DNA of 64,000 bases from Kitasatospora terrestris (GCF_039542905.1 NZ_BAABIS010000001.1:2108001-2172000); one strand, 5' to 3'; positions 48,329-57,459 are shown, counted from the stretch's first letter. Made by a program: numbers and translations. Notes: generated from the sequence alone by a model not told the origin.

Positions 48329-49642
48329 GTGACCCTCGACCAGGCGCGCGTCAACCGGATCTTCCTCCCGTCGACCTACGCCGAAGGCGTGCCGTACGGA
48401 CTGTTCGGCGAGCTGCGCGCGCAGGCGCCGGTCTGCTGGGTGGAGGAGCCCGCGGTCGGCCCGTGGCCCGCCGGGCCCGGCTACTGGGCGGTGCTGCGGC
48501 ACGCCGACGTGAAGGCGGTGCTGCGCGACCCCGGCACGTACTCCTCGCACCTGGGCGCCACCCAGATCCGCGACCCCGACTCGGCCGCCGACCTGGACTT
48601 CGCCCGGACGATGATGCTCAACCAGGACCCGCCGGACCACTCCCGGCTGCGCCGCATCGTCGCCGCCGCCTTCACCCCGCGCGCCCTCGCCGAGCTGGCC
48701 GCCGCCGTCGACGGGCAGGCGTCCGACGCCGTCCGGCGGGTCCGCGACGCGGGCCGGGCGGACTTCGTCCCGCTCGCCGCCGACCTGCCGGTCCGCACCC
48801 TGGCCGCGGTCATGGGCGTCCCGGAGCAGGACCGGGTGCTGCTGCTGGACTGGGCGAACCGGGTGATCGGCTACCAGGACGCCGACTACGCCGACGCCCG
48901 CACCGCCGACCCGGACCGCCTCACCGAGCAGGGGCGGGCCGCCCTCGCACTGCGTCCCACCGCCCGGACCACCGCCGACGGCCGCCCGGTCAACCCGCGC
49001 TCGCGCGCCGCGCTCGCCGACATGTTCGGCTACGCCCACGCGCTCGCCGCCCGCCCCCGGCCGGGCAGCCTGCTGGCCCGGATGCGCGAAGGCGGCCTGG
49101 ACGCCGCCGAGTTCGAGACGATGTTCTTCCTCTTCGCGGTCGCCGGGAACGAGACGGTCCGCAACGGCCTGCCGGGCGGCCTGCACACCCTGCTCGCCCA
49201 CCCCGACCAGTACCGGCTGCTGCTGGAGCGGCCCGAGCTGCTGCCCTCGGCGGTCGAGGAGATGCTCCGCTTCTGGCCGCCCGTGGTGCACTTCCGCCGC
49301 ACCGCCACCCGGGACGCGGAGCTGGGCGGGCAGCGGATCCGGCGCGGCGACAAGGTGGTGGTGCAGCACGCCTCCGCCAACCGGGACGAGTCGGTCTTCG
49401 CCGACCCGGACCGCTTCGACATCACCCGGACGCCGAACGACCACGTCAGCTTCGGCCACGGCCCGCACTTCTGCGTCGGCGCCCAGCTGGCCCGGCTGCA
49501 GATGCGGGCGCTGCTCCGCCACACCCTCGCCGGACTGCCCGGCCTGGAGCCCGACCCGGACGCCGCCCCCGTCCGCCTGGTGTCCAACTTCCAGAACGGC
49601 CTCAAGCACCTGCCGGTCCGCTGGACCCCCGTGCCCGGATGA
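48329..49642 (+). CDS. Cytochrome P450, CYP124/125/142-like
   Basis: 437 residues. Heme loop SFGHGPHFCVGAQLARLQMR, ExxR in SAVEEMLRFWPPVVHFRRTA, I-helix FFLFAVAGNETVRNGLPGGL, and MMLNQDPPDHSRLRRIV in the N-terminal half. AGNET-RN in the I-helix and the NQDPPDH motif are typical of the actinobacterial CYP124/125/142 group, which hydroxylates methyl-branched lipids and sterols. GTG 48329 has no ribosome-binding site; TACGGT at 48316-48321 could be a -10 for a leaderless mRNA. No lipid-catabolic genes are adjacent, so the substrate is open. Confidence 0.85.
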   Translation: MTLDQARVNRIFLPSTYAEGVPYGLFGELRAQAPVCWVEEPAVGPWPAGPGYWAVLRHADVKAVLRDPGTYSSHLGATQIRDPDSAADLDFARTMMLNQDPPDHSRLRRIVAAAFTPRALAELAAAVDGQASDAVRRVRDAGRADFVPLAADLPVRTLAAVMGVPEQDRVLLLDWANRVIGYQDADYADARTADPDRLTEQGRAALALRPTARTTADGRPVNPRSRAALADMFGYAHALAARPRPGSLLARMREGGLDAAEFETMFFLFAVAGNETVRNGLPGGLHTLLAHPDQYRLLLERPELLPSAVEEMLRFWPPVVHFRRTATRDAELGGQRIRRGDKVVVQHASANRDESVFADPDRFDITRTPNDHVSFGHGPHFCVGAQLARLQMRALLRHTLAGLPGLEPDPDAAPVRLVSNFQNGLKHLPVRWTPVPG

Positions 49643-49646
49643 GGGT

Positions 49647-50150
49647 TCAGAACAGCGTGGTGCCGCCCTCGTGGGCGAGCAGCCAGCGCTTGGCGTCCAT
49701 GCCCGCCGCGAAGCCGGTGAGCGCGCCGTTGGCGCCCATCACCCGGTGGCAGGGCCGGACGATCAGCAGCGGGTTGGCCCCGACCGCGCCGCCGACCGCG
49801 CGCACGGCCCGCGGCGACTGCCCGGCGGCCGCGCCGAGCTCGCCGTAGGTGACGGTCTTCCCGTACGGGATGTCGTCGAGCGCCGACCAGATCCGCTGCC
49901 GGAAGCCGGTGCCGACCGGCGCCAGCCGCAGGTCGAACTCGGTGAGCTCGCCCGCGAAGTACGCGGTGAGCTGCTCGACCGCCGGGGCGAGCGGCTGCGG
50001 GTCGTGGGTCCAGCCGTCGGCGGGCTCGGTGAGCGCGCCCTTCTGCCGGGGCGCGGTGACGGCGCTCAGCGCGAAGCCGTCCTCCGCGTCGACGCCGCTG
50101 AGCAGCAGGAGGCCCAGCGGGCTCTCCAGGTGGGTGAACACGGTGGTCAT
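49647..50150 (-). CDS. ogt: Methylated-DNA--protein-cysteine methyltransferase
   Basis: 167 residues. The acceptor-cysteine motif is IVRPCHRVMG, preceded by the HTH-like IPYGKTVTYGELGAAAGQSP and RAVGGAVGANPL. It transfers O6-alkyl groups from guanine to its own cysteine, once per molecule. ATG 50150 overlaps the stop of the upstream Ada-AlkA gene by 4 bp (ATGA), so the two repair proteins are co-translated. It converges on the P450 gene with 4 bp between stops. Confidence 0.93.
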   Translation of the reverse strand: MTTVFTHLESPLGLLLLSGVDAEDGFALSAVTAPRQKGALTEPADGWTHDPQPLAPAVEQLTAYFAGELTEFDLRLAPVGTGFRQRIWSALDDIPYGKTVTYGELGAAAGQSPRAVRAVGGAVGANPLLIVRPCHRVMGANGALTGFAAGMDAKRWLLAHEGGTTLF

Positions 50151-51724
50151 GCCGTCTCCTCGGGAGCGGGGGCGGGGGTGGGTACGGGGGTGCCGGCGGC
50201 GGTCCACAGGCGGTGCACCGCGTACGAGCGCCAGGGCGCCCAGCCGTTCGCGGCCTCGGCCGCCGACTTGGCGTCGCCGGGCAGTCCGAGCCGGCGCAGG
50301 CCGTCCCGGACGCCGATGTCGGAGGGGAGGAAGACGTCGGGGTCGCCGAGCCCGCGCATCCGCAGGTAGCCGACCGTCCAGGGGCCGATGCCGGGCAGGG
50401 CGAGCAGGTCGGCGGCGGCCGCCTCGCGGTCCACCCCGCCGTCCAGCCGGACGGCGCCCTCGGCGAGCGCCGCGCACAGGCCGAGCAGCGCCCGGCGGCG
50501 GGCCCCCGGCATCGCCAGGTCCTCCGGGTCGGCGGCGGCCAGGGCGGCGGAGCTGGGGAAGAGCAGCCGCAGCCCGCCGCTGGGCGCGGGCAGCGCGGCG
50601 CCGTACTTCGCGGCGAGCCGGCCGGCCAGGGTGCGGGCGGCGGTCACGGTGATCTGCTGGCCGAGCACCGCGCGGACGGCGAGCTCGTGCGGGTCGACGT
50701 GGCCGGGCGAGCGCAGCCCGGGCCGCGCCGCGACCTGGGCGGCGAGCGCCGGATGGGCGCCGAGCCGGGCGTCGACCGCGTCCGGGTCGGCGTCCAGGTC
50801 GAACAGGGCCCGCAGCCGGTGCACGGCCGTGGTGAGGTCGCGCAGGTCGGCGAGGGTGAGCCGGCAGTCCAGCCAGCCGCGCTGCGGCTCGTCGCCGGGG
50901 CCGAGGCCGTCCACCTCGGCGACGCCGTGGCCGTACGGGAGCGCCAGGGTGCGCCGGTAGGTCCGGACGCCGGGCCGGTTGCCGGGGACGACCTCCTCCA
51001 CGCCCGGCACGGCGCGCAGCGCGAGGAAGTCGATCAGGTGCTCGCTGTCCAGCGCGCCCCGGTAGGCGAGGCGCAGGCTCAGCGTGCCGGCCGCGGCGGG
51101 GGCGGCGGCCCGCGGGACGCGTTCGCCGCGCAACCCGCTCGGGGTGCGGTCGTACACCTCGCGGACGGTGTCGTTGAACTGCCGCACGGAGGCGAAGCCC
51201 GCCGCGAACGCCACTTCCGTGACCGGGAGTTCGGTGGTCTGCAGGAGCAGCCGGGCGGTCTGGGCGCGTTGCGCGCGGGCCAGCGCCAGCGGTCCGGCGC
51301 CGAGCTCGGCGGTCAGCTGGCGCTGCAGCTGCCGGGAGCTGTAGCCGAGCCGGTCGGCCAGGCCCGCGACGCCCTCGCGGTCCACGATGCCGTCGCCGAT
51401 CAGCCGCATCGCGCGGCCGACCAGGTCGGCGCGGTGGTTCCACTCCGGGGAGCCGGGCACCGAGTCCGGCCGGCAGCGGCGGCAGGCGCGGAAGCCGGCG
51501 CCCTGGGCGGCGGCGGCCGTCGGGTAGAAGGTGCAGTTGACCCGCTTCGGGGTCACCGCGGGGCAGCTCGGCCGGCAGTAGATCCCGGTGGTGCGGACAG
51601 CCGTGAAGAACACCCCGTCGAAGCGGGCGTCCCGGCTGTGCACCGCGCGGTACCTGGTCTCGTCGTCGATCACGTCCTCCAGTCTGCGCCATCGCGCGGG
51701 CCTCGACTGGCGGGAATCGGACAT
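50147..51724 (-). CDS. Ada-type regulator fused to AlkA 3-methyladenine DNA glycosylase
   Basis: 525 residues from ATG 51724 with GGAGG 4 nt upstream. Domain 1 (about 20-95) is the Ada zinc/methyl-phosphotriester domain with four cysteines (IYCRPSCPAVTPKRVNC, ACRRCRPD). Domain 2 is an AraC-type HTH (LADRLGYSSRQLQRQLTAEL, EVAFAAGFASVRQFNDTVRE). Domain 3 is AlkA with its helix-hairpin-helix and catalytic Asp (LLALPGIGPWTVGYLRMRG, DVFLPSDIGVRDGL). It senses methylated phosphate, activates transcription and excises alkylated bases. This fusion is common in actinobacteria. Confidence 0.92.
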   Translation of the reverse strand: MSDSRQSRPARWRRLEDVIDDETRYRAVHSRDARFDGVFFTAVRTTGIYCRPSCPAVTPKRVNCTFYPTAAAAQGAGFRACRRCRPDSVPGSPEWNHRADLVGRAMRLIGDGIVDREGVAGLADRLGYSSRQLQRQLTAELGAGPLALARAQRAQTARLLLQTTELPVTEVAFAAGFASVRQFNDTVREVYDRTPSGLRGERVPRAAAPAAAGTLSLRLAYRGALDSEHLIDFLALRAVPGVEEVVPGNRPGVRTYRRTLALPYGHGVAEVDGLGPGDEPQRGWLDCRLTLADLRDLTTAVHRLRALFDLDADPDAVDARLGAHPALAAQVAARPGLRSPGHVDPHELAVRAVLGQQITVTAARTLAGRLAAKYGAALPAPSGGLRLLFPSSAALAAADPEDLAMPGARRRALLGLCAALAEGAVRLDGGVDREAAAADLLALPGIGPWTVGYLRMRGLGDPDVFLPSDIGVRDGLRRLGLPGDAKSAAEAANGWAPWRSYAVHRLWTAAGTPVPTPAPAPEETA

Positions 51725-51762
51725 GGCCCTCCAGGGCCCGTGAAGCTCCGCCGGGAATATTC

Positions 51763-51778
51763 TTGGGAGCGCTCTCAA
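51763..51778. promoter_or_regulatory. LacI/CebR-type operator upstream of lacI
   Basis: TTGGGAGCGCTCTCAA, a 16-bp palindrome with one mismatch, located 93 bp before the lacI start and 39 bp before the Ada-AlkA start. Same GAGCGCTC core as the sites at 60380 and 60556 in the glucan locus. Confidence 0.8.
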
Positions 51779-51870
51779 GACACCGGCCGCACCGGATAAG
51801 CTCTGTACGAGCTGCCCCGCGAATCCGCGCCGTCCGCGCGGTCCGAGCGAATCCGAGGAGAGGAGACCCG

Positions 51871-52914
51871 GTGCCCGATCACAGCACACGCCCGACGCTG
51901 GAGTCCGTCGCCGAACGGGCCGGCGTCTCCCGGGCCACAGCCTCGCGCGTGGTCAACGGCGGCGCGGGCGTCCGCGAGGCCCTGCGGGAGAAGGTCCAGC
52001 GGGCCGTGGACGAGCTGGGGTACACCCCCAACCTCGCCGCCCGCACCCTGGTCACCCGCCGCAACCGCGCCGTCGCGGTCGTGGTCGCCGAGCCGGAGAG
52101 CCGGATCTTCTCCGACCCGTTCTTCGCCCAGCACCTGCGCGGCATCAGCCGCGAGCTGTCCGCCGCCGACAACCAGATGGTGCTGCTGCTGATCGAGGAC
52201 GAACGCGACTACGAGCGGGTCGGCCGCTACCTCGCCGGCGGCCACGTGGACGGCGTCCTGCTCTTCTCGCTCCACCACTCCGACCCGATGCCGGCCACCG
52301 CCCGCCGGGTCGGGCTCCCCTTCGTCGTCGGCGGCCGCCCCGGCTGGCCGGGCGCCGAGTCCGACCGCGAGCTGGTCTACGTCGACAGCGACAACCGCGG
52401 CGGCGCCCGGCTCGCCGTCCAGCACCTCAAGTCGCTCGGCCGCCGCCGGGTCGCCACCATCACCGGCCCGCTCGACCAGACCTCCTCGCTGGACCGCCTC
52501 GACGGCTACCGGGACCTGCTGCCCGACGGCGACCCCGACCTGATCGCCGAGGGCGACTTCACCGCCGACGGCGGGGGCCGCGCGATGGCCGAGCTGCTCG
52601 CCCGCTGCCCCGACCTCGACGCGGTGTTCGCCGCCTCCGACGCGATGGCCTCCGGCGCGCTCAAGGTCCTCCGCGAGGCCGGGCGCCGCGTCCCCGAGGA
52701 CGTCGCCGTGGTGGGTTTCGACGACGTCCAGTCGATCGCCGCCTGGACCGACCCGCCGCTCACCACCGTCCGCCAGGACATCGAGGAGATGGGCCGCCTG
52801 ATGGCCCGGCTGCTGCTCCGCCGGCTCGCCGACCCGGCCCCCGCCGACCCCCGCCTGGCCAGCCCCACCTCCGTCATCACCCCCACCCAGCTGGTGGTCC
52901 GCTCCTCCGCGTGA
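51871..52914 (+). CDS. LacI-family transcriptional regulator (CebR-like)
   Basis: 347 residues from GTG 51871, with GAGGAGAGGAG upstream. HTH: TLESVAERAGVSRATASRVV (about 8-27) and the hinge LGYTPNLAARTLVTRR. Periplasmic-binding-like sensor domain with GVLLFSLHHSD, VDSDNRGGARLAVQHLKSLG, AVFAASDAMASGALKVLREA and VAVVGFDDVQSIAAWTDPPL. A matching operator lies upstream of it and two lie in the divergent promoter of the GH81/ABC glucan locus, so it is inferred to repress that locus and itself, probably released by a beta-glucan oligosaccharide. Confidence 0.92.
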   Translation: MPDHSTRPTLESVAERAGVSRATASRVVNGGAGVREALREKVQRAVDELGYTPNLAARTLVTRRNRAVAVVVAEPESRIFSDPFFAQHLRGISRELSAADNQMVLLLIEDERDYERVGRYLAGGHVDGVLLFSLHHSDPMPATARRVGLPFVVGGRPGWPGAESDRELVYVDSDNRGGARLAVQHLKSLGRRRVATITGPLDQTSSLDRLDGYRDLLPDGDPDLIAEGDFTADGGGRAMAELLARCPDLDAVFAASDAMASGALKVLREAGRRVPEDVAVVGFDDVQSIAAWTDPPLTTVRQDIEEMGRLMARLLLRRLADPAPADPRLASPTSVITPTQLVVRSSA

Positions 52915-52920
52915 GAGCGA

Positions 52921-52954
52921 CGGAGCCGGGGCGCCGTGAGGCGCCCCGGCTCCG
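52921..52954 (+). terminator. Terminator of the lacI gene
   Basis: Perfect 15-bp stem: CGGAGCCGGGGCGCC (52921-52935), loop GTGA, GGCGCCCCGGCTCCG (52940-52954), 7 bp after the lacI stop. Confidence 0.9.
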
Positions 52955-52975
52955 GGAGTCGGCGGCGAGGAGAGC

Positions 52976-53019
52976 GAACGGGCTGATTCTTTGGAGGAAG
53001 GTGAGAAGGAAGCCCGTTC
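52976..53019 (-). terminator. Long-loop inverted repeat after the TerD-domain gene
   Basis: GAACGGGCT (52976-52984), 26-nt purine-rich loop, AGCCCGTTC (53011-53019), perfect 9-bp arms. It follows the stop of the minus-strand gene at 53048 and may terminate it. Confidence 0.5.
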
Positions 53020-53047
53020 ATGGCCTCGCCGGGGCCCACGCTAGCAG

Positions 53048-55222
53048 TCAGGCCGGGATCAGGTCGCGCAGGTTTTCCGGGGTGACCACCCGGGAGTCCG
53101 GGTGGAGGCCGTCCGGGCGCTCCAGGCCGACGAAGGTGACCGGGCCGTCCGGGAGCGCGCCGCCGTCCCACGCCGTGACACCGGCGGCCCGGTCGGACAG
53201 CAGCCCGGTCAGGTACCGGACGGTGAGGAACTCCCGCTCCACCACGCCGCGCACCAGGGTGGCCACGGAGGCCCTGTTGCCCTCGACCTGGTTGGCGTGC
53301 GGGCGGCCCTTGAGGTACAGGTGCAGCCACTTCGCCTGCCAGCCGCCGTCCTCGCCGCGCAGGAACACCAGCGGCAGCGCGACCCGGCCCGGCCCGCGCA
53401 GGTCGGACTTCATCCGCACCGTGCGCGGCTCGAACGGCCGGCCCGCCTGCTCGGCCTCGCGCAGCATGAAGCCGAAGAAGGACTCCTCGACCTCGTCGAA
53501 GCCCTCGCCCGAGTAGATGTTGACCTGCGGCACGATGAAGTCGCCGCGCACCGCGCCGAGGCGCAGGTTGATGAACTCCGAGGCGCCGTCCGGTGCCCCG
53601 GTGACGTCGCCGGAGTGCTCGCCCTCGACCTCGGTGAGCGCGGTGAACGACAGCCAGGAGACCGTGCCGTAGCCGGCGTCCAGCAGCAGCGCCGTCAGGT
53701 CGAAGTCGGTGGTGCGGGCGGCCTCCTTCCAGTACACGAAGAAGCGCAGCAGCTCGCCCCCCTCGACCGCGGAGAGCGAACCGCGCGGCAGCACGCCGAA
53801 GCCGGCGGCGGCCGCCCGGCCGCTGAGCGGCAGCGCGACGTCCAGCACGGCGGGGTCGACCAGCAGGTGCCCGGGGTCCGGGAGCCGGCGGCGCAGCTCG
53901 GCGTCCAGCAGGTCGAGCAGGCGCGCGGACGCGGTGTCGGAGACGGCGCAACGGGTGTCGTCGGTGACGTGGGCCCGGCCGAGGCGGTTGACGAAGACCC
54001 GGCGCCGGCCGGACTCCCGGGCGCGGTTGCCGAAGTGCTCACGGACCGACAGCAGGACGCGCCCCGAGACCCGATCGGCGACCTGCTCGGCCGCGGCCAG
54101 CACGGCGTCCGTCCCGGCCTCGTCGGCGCACTCGCGCAGCAGCCGGTCCAGGGCGCGGAACAGCTTGCCGGGTGCGGTGGCCAGCAGCCGCGCCGCCTCG
54201 GCGGTCCCGCCCGCGGCGAGCAGGTCCTCGACACGGCTCTCCAGCGTGCGGGCCGGCAGCTCGCCGCGGGCGACCGCGAAGACCTGCGCCGCGTGCGGCC
54301 AGCGCGGGTACTCGTGCGGGTGGAGGCGCTCACCGAGCCGCTTGAACGCCTCGCGGTGCGCGTGGACGTCGGTGAGCTTCGCGGGCGCGGCGGCGACCAC
54401 CGCGTCCAGGCCGGCCAGCAGCGCCCGCCGGACCGGCCGGGAGAACCGGCCGAACCGGGTCGGCTGCGCCAGCGTCACGTCGCCGCCGCCGAGCGCACAG
54501 GCCAGCCGCAGCACGTCGGTGACGGTGTCCAGCAGGAGGTCCGCGCCGGCCGCCAGCCGGGCCCGGTTGATCTGCGCCCGGCTCTCCCGCACCGGGATCG
54601 CGTCGGGCTGCGGGCCGTGGACGCAGTGCCCGGCGAGCACGCCCAGGTCGCGCAGGTGCTCCTCGCCGAGCGGGGTGGTGCTGCCCGCCAGCGCCAGGTA
54701 GAGCGCGGTGACCTCGTCCTGCGGGGGGCCGCCGAGGTGCAGCACGGTGATCCGGTCGCCGCCCGCCTCGACCAGCTCGGCGTGCCGGGCGAGCACCTCC
54801 TCGTACCCGTGCTGGTAGGTGCCGTAGCCGGGCAGGGCGAGCAGGTCGAGCACCCCCGCCGGCAGGGCCACCGGTGCGCCCTCGCGGGAGGCCGGGCGGG
54901 CGAGCGCCTTCGCGAGGCAGCTCGTCCAGAACTCCACGGTGTCCGGCACGCCGGCCGGGAAGTCGACGAAGTACGCGTTGTGCCGCACGTGGGCGCCCAC
55001 CAGCTCCCGGACGGCGGCCAGCGTCCGCTCGGCGGTGTCGAGCACGGCCTGCCGCGACAGCCCGGACAGGTGCCGCAGCGCCTCGGCCGACAGCTGGAAG
55101 CCCACCGACAGCAGCACGGCATCAAACTGCCGCGCGGCGGCGGCGCCTTCGCCGCCGGGGCCGGCCGGAGCCGGGAGGCGGAGGGTGTGCCGGACGACCA
55201 TGGTTTCGAGCTCGGGAAGCAT
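53048..55222 (-). CDS. SCO0854-like protein with C-terminal TerD domain
   Basis: 724 residues from ATG 55222 (ATG 55201 is an alternative; neither has a strong ribosome-binding site). The first 500 residues are helical without a recognised motif. The C-terminal 200 residues are TerD-like: DFDLTALLLDAGYGTVSWLS, GASEFINLRLGAVRGDFIVP, VNIYSGEGFDEVEESFFGFM. It resembles the MXAN_6230/SCO0854 family, but the RING-type cysteine cluster of that family is not visible here. TerD domains bind calcium and occur in tellurite/stress and antiphage contexts. No other ter gene is adjacent. Confidence 0.7.
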   Translation of the reverse strand: MLPELETMVVRHTLRLPAPAGPGGEGAAAARQFDAVLLSVGFQLSAEALRHLSGLSRQAVLDTAERTLAAVRELVGAHVRHNAYFVDFPAGVPDTVEFWTSCLAKALARPASREGAPVALPAGVLDLLALPGYGTYQHGYEEVLARHAELVEAGGDRITVLHLGGPPQDEVTALYLALAGSTTPLGEEHLRDLGVLAGHCVHGPQPDAIPVRESRAQINRARLAAGADLLLDTVTDVLRLACALGGGDVTLAQPTRFGRFSRPVRRALLAGLDAVVAAAPAKLTDVHAHREAFKRLGERLHPHEYPRWPHAAQVFAVARGELPARTLESRVEDLLAAGGTAEAARLLATAPGKLFRALDRLLRECADEAGTDAVLAAAEQVADRVSGRVLLSVREHFGNRARESGRRRVFVNRLGRAHVTDDTRCAVSDTASARLLDLLDAELRRRLPDPGHLLVDPAVLDVALPLSGRAAAAGFGVLPRGSLSAVEGGELLRFFVYWKEAARTTDFDLTALLLDAGYGTVSWLSFTALTEVEGEHSGDVTGAPDGASEFINLRLGAVRGDFIVPQVNIYSGEGFDEVEESFFGFMLREAEQAGRPFEPRTVRMKSDLRGPGRVALPLVFLRGEDGGWQAKWLHLYLKGRPHANQVEGNRASVATLVRGVVEREFLTVRYLTGLLSDRAAGVTAWDGGALPDGPVTFVGLERPDGLHPDSRVVTPENLRDLIPA

Positions 55223-55325
55223 CCGGGCATGGTCCCAGACCCGCCGCGGCCTCCGCACACGGGTTTCCGGCGGGCGCCCGACCGGACGGCCGGCGCCTCG
55301 CCTGCGCCGAGCCCTTCGAACGATC

Positions 55326-56006
55326 ATGGGAGGGGGCTCGCACGGCGGAGCGGACGGACGCGACGGGGGCCGGGACCGGGGGTGCCGTGCCCGGACGGTG
55401 GCGCGGGCGGCTCAGGTGGCTGGTCCCGGCGGCACCGCGCTGCTGGTCACCGGGGGCCTCGTCGCCGGGATGACGGCCACACGGGGTACCTCCCCGGCTT
55501 CTCGGTGACCACCGTCCGGGAGGCGGAGAACGACCGGCCCGCCGCCGAGCACCGCAACGGCGCCTGGCCGGCCGGGGACACCCCGGTGCGCAGCCGGTTC
55601 GACGCCGTCACGGGCTACGACGTGCGCAAGGGCACCCGGCGGTGGGAGTACGTCCCGCCGGGGCGGTCCGACGTCTGCGCGGTGAGCACGGCCGCGGACG
55701 TCGGCTTCGACCTGGCGACCGGCGGCGGGCTGTGGCGGGCGGACGTCGCGGGCTCCCGGGAGGACATCACCGGGCTGCACGCGGGGGACGGCCGGGTGAC
55801 CGCCGTGGCCCACCAACTGGAAGTACCGGGACGAGCTCCACGTGCTCGACGCCCGCACCGGGGAGGAGCAGGACGACCGCTGGTTCCGCGACGACCTGGG
55901 CGGCCACCGGAACGACTTCGCCGACCTCTTCGTCCACCGGGGCCCGGTGATCGGCGTGCGCCGGGGCGAGGGCGTGCGGCCGTTCTCGGTGTACGAGCGC
56001 TGGTGA
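55326..56006 (+). pseudogene. Decayed copy of the neighbouring propeller gene
   Basis: The region carries pieces of the intact gene at 56058-57398 in order but not in one frame. N-terminal piece MGGGSHGGADGRDGG to about 55485; frame change; then GYLPGFSVTTVREAENDRPA through SDVCAVSTAAD; then a jump straight to GFDLATGGGLWRADVAG, which skips roughly 680 bp of the intact gene; then a +1 frameshift near 55815-55830; and finally KYRDELHVLDARTGEEQDDR ending FSVYERW and TGA at 56004-56006. The intact copy ends VSVYERW. It is a tandem duplicate now inactivated. Confidence 0.85.
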
Positions 56007-56057
56007 CGGACGATCACCTACGCTGTGGCGTTCGAACTGCTGCACGGAGGGGGCCGG

Positions 56058-57398
56058 ATGGCGACGCGGGCGGACGGGGTCGGGGAGCGGCACGGGTGGG
56101 TTCGACAGCTGTTGGCCGGGGTGGTGCTGCTCTGCGTCGTGGCGGTGCCGCTCTGCGGGGTGGTGCTGCTCTTCGCGTCCGGCAGCGGCTGGATTCCGTG
56201 GTTCTCGATGACCACCGCGTGGGAGGCGAAGGCCGAACGGCCCGCCGCCGAGTACGGCAACGGCGCCTGGCTGGCCGGGGACACCCTGGTGCGCAGCCGG
56301 TTCGACGCCGTCACGGGCTACGACGTACGGCACGGCACGCAGCGCTGGCAGTACGTGCCGCCGGGCCGGTCCGACGTCTGCGCGGTGAGCACGGCCGCGG
56401 ACGGCGGCGTCGCGCTGGTCGTCCACGGCGAGCTGGGGAGCGGGTCCCGGTCGGCAGGTCCGGGATGCGCAACGGTCGCCGCGATCGACCTGGCCGACGG
56501 CCGGGAGCTGTGGCACATGGCCCGGACCGCTTCGAGCACCGACCTGCAGCGCAGCGCGGGCCTGGTCGCCACCGGCGGCGGGCTCGGCGTCGTCCTCGGC
56601 GGCGCCTCCGGGTCCGCCGACGGGGCGGCCGACCGCGGCGGGGTCCGGTCCTTCGACCTGCGCACCGGCACCCCGCGCTGGTCGGCCGCCCTGCCGTCCG
56701 GCTGTTCGGCGACCGACGTGGCGTCCGCTCCCACGCAGGTGCTGGCCGTACTGGTCTGCGCGGGCTCGGAGCAGCACTTGGCCGCGTTCGACCCGGCGGA
56801 CGGGAAGCCGCGGTGGGACGGGCCGCTGGAGGCTCGCCGGGGCGTGTCCGGCGCCGCACAGGTGCACTTCCTGGCGGCGGACCCGCCGGTGCTGCAGGTC
56901 GCGGAGACGGGCCGGAGCGGCCTGAACGGCTTTCTCGCCTTCGGACCGACCGGCCGGCCCCGGGCCCGGATCGACCTGGTCGGCGACTACGGCCGGATCC
57001 CGGAGGACCGTCCGGCACAGGTCGCGGTCGCCGACGGCCGGCTGTTCGCGGTCGCCGAGTACAAGGGCCGTCAGGGCAACCGGCAGCGGGTGGTCGCCTT
57101 CGATCTGGCCGGCGGCGGCGAACTGTGGCGGGCGGACCTCACGGGCACCTGGGAGGACATCGCCGCCGTGCACGCCGGAGGGAAGTGGGTGACGGCGATC
57201 ACCGTCTCCACCAAGTACGAGGACGAGCTGTACGTCCTCGACGCCCGCAGCGGCGACGAGGACGACAACAGGAGCTTCCGCGACGAGGTGGGGGACTACG
57301 AGGGCTCCCTGGACGGCCTGCTCACCTACCGGGGACTGGTGATCGCGGTCCGGTGGAGCAAGGACGGCCGCCCGGTCTCGGTCTACGAGCGCTGGTGA
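56058..57398 (+). CDS. Membrane-anchored PQQ-like beta-propeller protein
   Basis: 446 residues from ATG 56058, preceded by GGAGGGGG. A single membrane anchor (LLAGVVLLCVVAVPLCGVVL, about 18-37) is followed by a propeller with repeated 'D-x-G-x-x-x-W' blades: AIDLADGRELWHMARTASS, SFDLRTGTPRWSAALPSG, AFDPADGKPRWDGPLEARR, AFDLAGGGELWRADLTGTW, and a last one VLDARSGDEDDN. These PQQ-like repeats often have no cofactor and serve in binding or assembly outside the membrane. A broken tandem copy lies immediately upstream. Function unknown. Confidence 0.82.
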   Translation: MATRADGVGERHGWVRQLLAGVVLLCVVAVPLCGVVLLFASGSGWIPWFSMTTAWEAKAERPAAEYGNGAWLAGDTLVRSRFDAVTGYDVRHGTQRWQYVPPGRSDVCAVSTAADGGVALVVHGELGSGSRSAGPGCATVAAIDLADGRELWHMARTASSTDLQRSAGLVATGGGLGVVLGGASGSADGAADRGGVRSFDLRTGTPRWSAALPSGCSATDVASAPTQVLAVLVCAGSEQHLAAFDPADGKPRWDGPLEARRGVSGAAQVHFLAADPPVLQVAETGRSGLNGFLAFGPTGRPRARIDLVGDYGRIPEDRPAQVAVADGRLFAVAEYKGRQGNRQRVVAFDLAGGGELWRADLTGTWEDIAAVHAGGKWVTAITVSTKYEDELYVLDARSGDEDDNRSFRDEVGDYEGSLDGLLTYRGLVIAVRWSKDGRPVSVYERW

Positions 57399-57410
57399 GG
57401 CACGCCGCGG

Positions 57411-57445
57411 CCCCCGGCCGGTCCGTGCGGGACCGGCCGGGGGCC
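57411..57445. terminator. Bidirectional terminator
   Basis: GCCCCCGGCCGGTCC (57411-57425), loop GTGCG, GGACCGGCCGGGGGC (57431-57445), perfect 15-bp stem between the convergent propeller gene and GH81 gene. Confidence 0.9.
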
Positions 57446-57459
57446 CGGGTGGGCGAGGA

